This document shows positions 59,498 to 64,000 of a stretch of 64,000 nucleotides of DNA, piece by piece. The notes below the pieces were generated by a model, which worked only from the letters and a program-made list of their open reading frames with translations, did no database searches and was not told where the DNA came from. A program made the position numbers and the translations under genes. Source of the stretch: Gammaproteobacteria bacterium (GTDB lineage Bacteria > Pseudomonadota > Gammaproteobacteria > Steroidobacterales > Foliamicaceae); contig VXYS01000006.1 of assembly GCA_009845905.1 (NCBI GenBank), positions 1 through 64,000 on the forward strand, read 5' to 3'. Numbering within the stretch: the stretch's first letter is position 1; each line of letters opens with the position of its first letter.

Positions 59498-61537
59498 TTA
59501 CAGGAGGGGGGCGATGAGCAGCGCGACGATGTTGACGATCTTGATCAGGGGGTTGATGGCGGGGCCGGCGGTGTCCTTGTAGGGGTCGCCGACGGTATCG
59601 CCGGTCACCGCCGCGTGGTGCGCTTCCGAGCCCTTGCCGCCCAGCGCGCCGTCCTCCACGTATTTCTTGGCATTGTCCCAGGCGCCGCCCCCGGTGGTCA
59701 TCGAGATCGCCACGAACAGCCCGGTGACGATCGAGCCGATCAGCATGCCGCCCAGCGCCCTCGCACCCGCGCCCTCGGGCATCAGCCAGCCGATCACCAG
59801 CACCAGGACCACCGGCGCCAGCACCGGCAGCAGCGAGGGCACGATCATCTCGCGGATCGCCGCGCGGGTGAGCAGGTCCACCGCGCGCCCGTAGTCGGGC
59901 TTGGCCGTGCCTTCCATGATCCCCGCGATCTCACGGAACTGCCGGCGCACTTCCTGCACCACGCTGCCGGCCGCGCGTCCCACGGCTTCCATCGCCAGCG
60001 CGCCGAACAGGTACGGGATCAGGCCGCCGATGAACAGGCCGATGATCACGGCCGGGTCGTCGAGGCGGAACACGAAGCTCTTGCCCGCCGCCTGCAGGTT
60101 GTGGGTGTAGTCCGCGAACAGCACCAGCGCCGCCAGTCCGGCGGAGCCGATGGCGTAGCCCTTGGTGACCGCCTTGGTGGTGTTGCCGACGGCGTCCAGC
60201 GGGTCGGTGATGTTGCGGATCTCCTCTGGCATTTCGGCCATTTCCGCGATGCCGCCGGCGTTGTCGGTAATGGGCCCGAAGGCGTCCAGCGCCACGATCA
60301 TCCCCGTCATCGAAAGCATGGCCGTGGCGGCGATCGCGATGCCGTACAGCCCGGCGAGCTGATAGGTGAACAGGATGCTCAGGCAGACCGCCAGCACCGG
60401 CAGTGCGGTGGCCTTCATCGAAAGGCCGAGCCCGGCGATGATGTTGGTGGCGTGGCCGGTCGAGGAGGCCTGGGCCAGCTTGCGCACCGGCGAGAACTGC
60501 GTGCCGGTGTAGTAGTCGGTGATGAACATGATCACGCCGGTCAGCACCAGGCCGATCAGCGCCGAACCGAACAGGCTGGCGGGCGGATACGAGCCGGCGT
60601 CGGCCCACATCCGTTGCGTGAGGAACCAGATCCCGATCGCCGCGAGCACGGCGGCCACGATCACGCCCTTGTACAGCGCGGTCATCACCGCCTGGCCCTT
60701 GCCGGCGCGCACGACGAAGGTGCCGATGATGGAGGCCACGATCGATACGGCGCCGATCGCCAGCGGGTACAGCACCGCCGCGTCGGTCGCCTCCGCTATG
60801 GTCAGGTAGCCGAGCAGCATCGTGGCGATGACGGTCACGGCGTAGGTCTCGAACAGGTCGGCGGCCATTCCGGCGCAATCGCCCACGTTGTCGCCAACGT
60901 TGTCGGCGATCACCGCCGGGTTGCGGGGGTCGTCCTCGGGGATGCCGGCTTCGACCTTGCCGACCAGGTCGGCGCCCACGTCCGCGCCCTTGGTGAATAT
61001 GCCGCCGCCCAGGCGCGCGAAGATCGAGATCAGCGAACCGCCGAAGGCCAGCCCCACCAGCGCATGCAGCACGTCGCCCGTGTCCATGCCCGCGCGGTCC
61101 AGCACCAGGTAGTAGCCGGCAACGCCCAGCAGGGCCAGTCCCACGACCAGCATTCCGGTGATCGCTCCGCCGCGGAAGGCCACCGCCAGCGCGGCGTTCA
61201 TTCCGTTGTGGGCGGCCTGGGCGGTGCGCGAATTGGCCCGCACCGAGACGTTCATGCCGATATAGCCGGCCGCGCCGGAAAACGCGGCGCCGAGGAAAAA
61301 CCCGCCGGCCACGGCCCAGTCGAGCACGAAGCCCAGGATCAGCAGCAGCGGCAGGCCCGCCAGGGCGACCGTCATGTACTGCCGGTTCAGGTACGCCTTG
61401 GCCCCGACCTGCACCGCCGAGGCGATCTCCTGCATCCGCTCGTTGCCCGCATCCAGCTTCAGCACCCAGCGCGTGCTCACAAGCCCGTAGAGAATCGCCA
61501 ATGCCCCGGCGGCGATGGCGCTGTACACATAGTTCAT
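59498..61537 (-). CDS. hppA: Membrane-bound proton-translocating pyrophosphatase
   Basis: A 679-residue pump with about sixteen membrane helices that uses pyrophosphate to export protons. The catalytic loop [18 protein letters not shown] and [20 protein letters not shown] are intact. The ion-selectivity segment reads [10 protein letters not shown], with Lys followed three residues on by Thr, the pattern of K+-independent proton pumps. ATG 61537. It lies ten bases upstream of pcm, so could be co-transcribed with pcm-tolC. Confidence 0.95.
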   Translation of the reverse strand: MNYVYSAIAAGALAILYGLVSTRWVLKLDAGNERMQEIASAVQVGAKAYLNRQYMTVALAGLPLLLILGFVLDWAVAGGFFLGAAFSGAAGYIGMNVSVRANSRTAQAAHNGMNAALAVAFRGGAITGMLVVGLALLGVAGYYLVLDRAGMDTGDVLHALVGLAFGGSLISIFARLGGGIFTKGADVGADLVGKVEAGIPEDDPRNPAVIADNVGDNVGDCAGMAADLFETYAVTVIATMLLGYLTIAEATDAAVLYPLAIGAVSIVASIIGTFVVRAGKGQAVMTALYKGVIVAAVLAAIGIWFLTQRMWADAGSYPPASLFGSALIGLVLTGVIMFITDYYTGTQFSPVRKLAQASSTGHATNIIAGLGLSMKATALPVLAVCLSILFTYQLAGLYGIAIAATAMLSMTGMIVALDAFGPITDNAGGIAEMAEMPEEIRNITDPLDAVGNTTKAVTKGYAIGSAGLAALVLFADYTHNLQAAGKSFVFRLDDPAVIIGLFIGGLIPYLFGALAMEAVGRAAGSVVQEVRRQFREIAGIMEGTAKPDYGRAVDLLTRAAIREMIVPSLLPVLAPVVLVLVIGWLMPEGAGARALGGMLIGSIVTGLFVAISMTTGGGAWDNAKKYVEDGALGGKGSEAHHAAVTGDTVGDPYKDTAGPAINPLIKIVNIVALLIAPLL

Positions 61538-61584
61538 AAGGTCTGTCCCAAGCTTCGGGCGAACGCCCGCAAAACGGCGAATTT

Positions 61585-61602
61585 TATCCGCTTCCGCGGA
61601 TA
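61585..61602. promoter_or_regulatory. Dyad upstream of the sulfur-carrier operon
   Basis: TATCCGC-TTCC-GCGGATA, two perfect 7-base arms, in the divergent gap between hppA and the JAMM peptidase gene. Its position 42 bases before the preferred ATG 61644 suits an operator. No known regulator motif was recognised. Confidence 0.35.
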
Positions 61603-61643
61603 GTAAAATGCCCGATCCGATTCAGCCGCCCCGCGTTTCCCCT

Positions 61644-62060
61644 ATGAACAGGATCAGTCTGCCCGCCCCGCTGCGGGACGAACTGGCGACGATAGCCGTC
61701 GACGGATACCCCTACGAGACCTGTGGTGTCCTGGTGGGCGCCTGCGCGGCCGATGAAGTGCGGGTCGAGAAAGTGTTCCAGGCCCGCAATCTCAATACCG
61801 AGCGGGCGCGGGACCGCTACGTGCTGGACCCCGACGACCTGATGTCGGCCGACCTGGCGGCGCGCGAGGCCGGCCTGGAAATCGTCGGTTTCTGGCACAC
61901 CCACCCCGATCACCCGGCGCTTCCGTCGGAGACCGACCGCGAGGCCGCCTGGGACGGGTATTCCTACGTCATCCTTTCGGTGAGCGGAGCGCGGGTCGAG
62001 GACCTGCGCTCGTGGCGCCTGAACGGCGAGGGTTTCGCGGAAGAGCAGGTGGCGGCATGA
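61644..62060 (+). CDS. M67-family JAMM metallopeptidase (Mec-like)
   Basis: A 138-residue zinc peptidase with the full JAMM motif: Glu in YPYETCGVLVGA and HTHPDHPALPSETD. Mec of Mycobacterium tuberculosis, of the same family and gene context, releases cysteine from the CysO-cysteine adduct, while QbsD of Pseudomonas trims the tail of a sulfur carrier. Both roles are possible here. ATG 61644 (MNRISLPAPLRDEL) is preferred; ATG 61608 adds twelve proline-rich residues. The stop overlaps the carrier gene (ATGA). First gene of a four-gene cysteine cluster. Confidence 0.88.
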   Translation: MNRISLPAPLRDELATIAVDGYPYETCGVLVGACAADEVRVEKVFQARNLNTERARDRYVLDPDDLMSADLAAREAGLEIVGFWHTHPDHPALPSETDREAAWDGYSYVILSVSGARVEDLRSWRLNGEGFAEEQVAA

Positions 62061-62341
62061 GCAGGGTAATCGTGCGCATCCCCACGCCGCTGCGCGGTTT
62101 CGCCGGGGGCAACAGCGAAATCGCCGCCGAGGGCGCCGATGTGGGCGCCGTCCTGAGCGCGGTCGGCGCCGCCCACCCCGAACTGCTGGCGCGGGTCATG
62201 AAGGACGACGGGCAGCCCCGCGAATTCGTGAACATCTATCTCGGCAGCGACAACGTGCGCACGCTGGACGGCATGAACACTCCGGTGGGCGAGGGCGACG
62301 TGCTCTCGATCCTGCCCGCGGTGGCGGGCGGCGCAGAATGA
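62057..62341 (+). CDS. cysO: CysO-like sulfur-carrier protein (MoaD/ThiS fold) with GGAE terminus
   Basis: A 94-residue ubiquitin-fold sulfur carrier. It opens VIVRIPTPLRGFAGG and closes with FVNIYLGSDNVRTLDG and DVLSILPAVAGG, very like mycobacterial CysO as I recall it. The carrier glycines are residues 91-92, but two more residues (Ala-Glu) follow, so a peptidase must expose Gly-Gly before a thiocarboxylate can be made. It overlaps the peptidase gene before it and the E1 gene after it (ATGA at both joints). Expected to donate sulfur for cysteine rather than for molybdopterin. Confidence 0.88.
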   Translation: MSRVIVRIPTPLRGFAGGNSEIAAEGADVGAVLSAVGAAHPELLARVMKDDGQPREFVNIYLGSDNVRTLDGMNTPVGEGDVLSILPAVAGGAE

Positions 62342-63507
62342 GGGCCAGGGACCGCCGGCTGGCCGACATCCGGAGCAAGGTCCCGGAAGTCAGTCCGCGC
62401 GAGGCGCTGGACCTGCAAAGGTCGGGCGCGGCGCTGATCGACGTGCGCGATGCGTCCGAAGTCGCCCAGGGCAGCCCCGGCGGCGCGCTCAGGCTGGACC
62501 GCAGCTTCCTGGAACTGAGGATCGAGGAGGCGATACCGGATCTGGACCGCACGCTGGTGGTCACCTGCGCCAGCGGCCAGCGGTCGCTGTTCGCGGCCGA
62601 CGATTTACGGCGCATGGGCTATCGCGACGTGCGTTCGCTGGCCGGCGGATTCAATGGCTGGAAGGACGAGGGCCTGCCGTTCGAGATCCCGAAGATGCTC
62701 AACGCCGACGCCCGGGAGCGCTATTCGCGCCACCTGGTGATGCCGGAAGTGGGCGAGGCCGGCCAATTGAAGCTGCTGGAAAGCCGGGTGCTGCTGATCG
62801 GCGCCGGCGGGATCGGTTCGCCGGCGGCGCTGTACCTGGCCGCGGCCGGCGTCGGCACGCTCGGCATCGTCGATCACGATGTCGTGGACCGCAGCAACCT
62901 GCAGCGCCAGATCCTGCACTCCGACGAGCGCGTGGGCGTCTCCAAGGTGGCCTCGGCGCGCGAGGCCGTGCTGGCGCTGAATCCGGCCGTCAACGTGATC
63001 GAGCACCAGTTGCGCCTGGAGAGCGCCAACGTCGAGGAGGTGTTCGAGGGCTACGACGTCGTGGTGGACGGGTCCGACAACTTTGCCACGCGCTACCTGG
63101 TCAACGACGCCTGCGTCAAGCACGGGATCCCCAACGTGCACGGCTCGGTGTTCCGCTTCGAGGGGCAGGTAACGGTTTTCTGGCCCGCCCGCGAAGGTGC
63201 GCCGGGACCTTGCTACCGCTGCCTGTACCCGGAGCCGCCGCCGCCGGAACTGGCGCCGTCGTGCGCCGAGGCGGGCGTGCTGGGCATATTGCCGGGCGTG
63301 GTGGGGCTGCTGGAAGCGGTGGAAACGATCAAGATCCTGCTCGGCGCCGGCGACCTGCTGGTGGGCCGGCTGCTGCACTACGACGCCCTGTCCGCGCGTT
63401 TCACCGAATTCAAACAGGCCCGCAACCCGGAATGCCGCTATTGCGCCGACGGCGCGGAGTTTCCCGGCTACATCGACTACCAGGAGTTCTGCGCCCTTGC
63501 CGGATAG
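62338..63507 (+). CDS. Rhodanese-E1 fusion, sulfur-carrier activating enzyme (MoeZ-like)
   Basis: A 389-residue enzyme expected to adenylate the carrier's C-terminal glycine and pass sulfur to it. An N-terminal rhodanese domain (about 15-118) has the persulfide Cys77 in VVTCASGQRSLF. A ThiF/MoeB domain (about 122-389) has the ATP loop IGAGGIGSP (154-162), DGSDNFATRYLVND, and zinc pairs CYRC (292/295) and CRYC (366/369). In mycobacterial MoeZ the rhodanese is at the C-terminus, so the order is reversed here. Overlaps the carrier gene by four bases and cysM by about ten. Confidence 0.9.
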   Translation: MRARDRRLADIRSKVPEVSPREALDLQRSGAALIDVRDASEVAQGSPGGALRLDRSFLELRIEEAIPDLDRTLVVTCASGQRSLFAADDLRRMGYRDVRSLAGGFNGWKDEGLPFEIPKMLNADARERYSRHLVMPEVGEAGQLKLLESRVLLIGAGGIGSPAALYLAAAGVGTLGIVDHDVVDRSNLQRQILHSDERVGVSKVASAREAVLALNPAVNVIEHQLRLESANVEEVFEGYDVVVDGSDNFATRYLVNDACVKHGIPNVHGSVFRFEGQVTVFWPAREGAPGPCYRCLYPEPPPPELAPSCAEAGVLGILPGVVGLLEAVETIKILLGAGDLLVGRLLHYDALSARFTEFKQARNPECRYCADGAEFPGYIDYQEFCALAG

Positions 63508-64000
63508 TCGCGCAGGCGTTTTCGCCGGAATCGGCGACACACCGCTGGTCGAACTGGACTTCCTCGAGGAAATCCCCGAAGGGGTGCGGCTGTTCGCCAA
63601 GCTGGAGAGCAGCAATCCCGGCGGCTCGATCAAGGACCGGCCGGTTGCCCGCATGCTGTCGGCCGCGCTGCGCGACGGGCGCCTGGAAGGGGGCCGGCGG
63701 CTGCTGGATTCCTCCTCCGGAAATGCGGGCATCGCCTACGCGATGCTGGGCGCCGCGCTGGATATTCCGGTCACGCTGGTCGTGCCCGGCAACGCCAGCC
63801 GCGAGCGCCTGCAACGGATCCGGGCGCACGGCGCGGAACTGATCCTGACCGATCCCATCGAGGGCTACGACCACGCGCTGCGCGAGTCGCAGCGGCTGGC
63901 CGCCGAACAGCCCGAGCGCTATTGGCACTGCGACCAGTATTCCAATGAAGAGAACTGGCGGGCGCACTATGACGGCACCGGCGCCGAGCTGCTGGCGCAG
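63497..64000 (+). CDS. cysM: Cysteine synthase, CysM type (5' part, cut by window end)
   Basis: The first 168 codons of a PLP-dependent cysteine synthase. The PLP lysine is Lys46 in PGGSIKDRPVARM and the phosphate/substrate loop is LLDSSSGNAGIAYAML. TTG 63497 is the only start consistent with the family N-terminus (VFAGIGDTPLVELDFL); the next ATG is far inside. Next to a CysO-like carrier it most likely uses protein thiocarboxylate and O-phosphoserine or O-acetylserine. The substrate-determining C-terminus lies outside the window. Confidence 0.9.
   Translation, partial: MPDSRAGVFAGIGDTPLVELDFLEEIPEGVRLFAKLESSNPGGSIKDRPVARMLSAALRDGRLEGGRRLLDSSSGNAGIAYAMLGAALDIPVTLVVPGNASRERLQRIRAHGAELILTDPIEGYDHALRESQRLAAEQPERYWHCDQYSNEENWRAHYDGTGAELLAQ

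Noticed and set aside
62057-62341. MoaD of molybdopterin synthase
   Set aside because: There is no moaE nearby, the neighbours are a JAMM peptidase and cysteine synthase, and the FVNIY...ILPAVAGG end is that of CysO-type carriers.
1-64000. tRNA, rRNA and CRISPR arrays
   Set aside because: I read the intergenic gaps for cloverleaf ends, conserved rRNA words and regularly spaced direct repeats and found none. The repeated units are palindromic elements or the in-gene 33-base repeat.

Overview
This window is a gene-dense, GC-rich stretch of bacterial chromosome that looks gammaproteobacterial. The signs are a fused HldE (heptose kinase plus adenylyltransferase), the pcm-tolC-waaA neighbourhood, a class II ribonucleotide reductase split into NrdJa and NrdJb, and an AcoA/PdhA-type E1alpha, E1beta and E2 set. 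The genus cannot be told from the sequence. About 64 protein genes are supported. I found no rRNA, tRNA or CRISPR array, and no gene-free stretch longer than about 210 bases.

Layout. 0-4.8 kb: a mobile-element-like end with a tyrosine integrase, an unusual histidine kinase/response regulator/DNA-binding fusion, an AlpA-type regulator and a repeat-bearing coiled-coil membrane protein behind a near-consensus promoter. 4.9-9.7 kb: a small protein and a complete type I secretion operon (ABC, adaptor, TolC). 9.8-12.4 kb (minus): CoA-transferase, acetoacetate decarboxylase family and MOSC genes. 12.6-14.2 kb: a lower-GC island with a phage-type lipoprotein and an HTH-MNT/HEPN pair. 14.3-17.7 kb (minus): tesB-leuC-leuD and a YafQ/DinJ toxin-antitoxin. 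17.9-21.4 kb: DUF1499, NTF2-like, MaoC and folE-mobA-moaC. 21.4-22.8 kb: a solitary tnpB element. 22.8-28.0 kb: a tightly coupled 2-oxoacid dehydrogenase/gpmA/gamma-carbonic anhydrase/methyltransferase operon. 28-39 kb: xdhC, a phosphotransferase, a TonB receptor, methyltransferase, alanine dehydrogenase, an arylesterase-like protein and an MFS carrier. 39-46 kb: uppP, midA, folM, tsaD, folB-folK, an aldo/keto reductase and cca. 46-54.5 kb: degQ, nrdJa-nrdJb, then kduD with a TRAP transporter for an acidic sugar or organic acid. 54.5-61.5 kb: hldE, waaA, tolC, pcm and a K+-independent H+-pyrophosphatase. 61.6-64 kb: a JAMM peptidase, a CysO-like sulfur carrier, a rhodanese-E1 enzyme and a cysteine synthase that runs off the end.

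Two things stand out. First, the last four genes form a protein-thiocarboxylate cysteine pathway of the kind known from mycobacteria. Here the carrier ends in Gly-Gly-Ala-Glu, so it would need trimming, and the JAMM peptidase next door is the obvious candidate. Second, two families of palindromic elements pervade the window. Family A (about ten copies) is a short REP-like palindrome that has become coding sequence in several genes: the TolC signal peptide, the E2 linker, and the end of the phosphotransferase. Family B (five copies) is a long hairpin of about 100-112 bases. It has a conserved core but a different, self-complementary 15-29 base stem at every locus, and one copy has replaced the natural end of folK.

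Folate and molybdopterin genes (folE, folM, folB, folK, moaC, mobA, MOSC, xdhC) are scattered through the window. Many operons are joined by 4-base ATGA or GTGA overlaps, so translational coupling appears to be common here.
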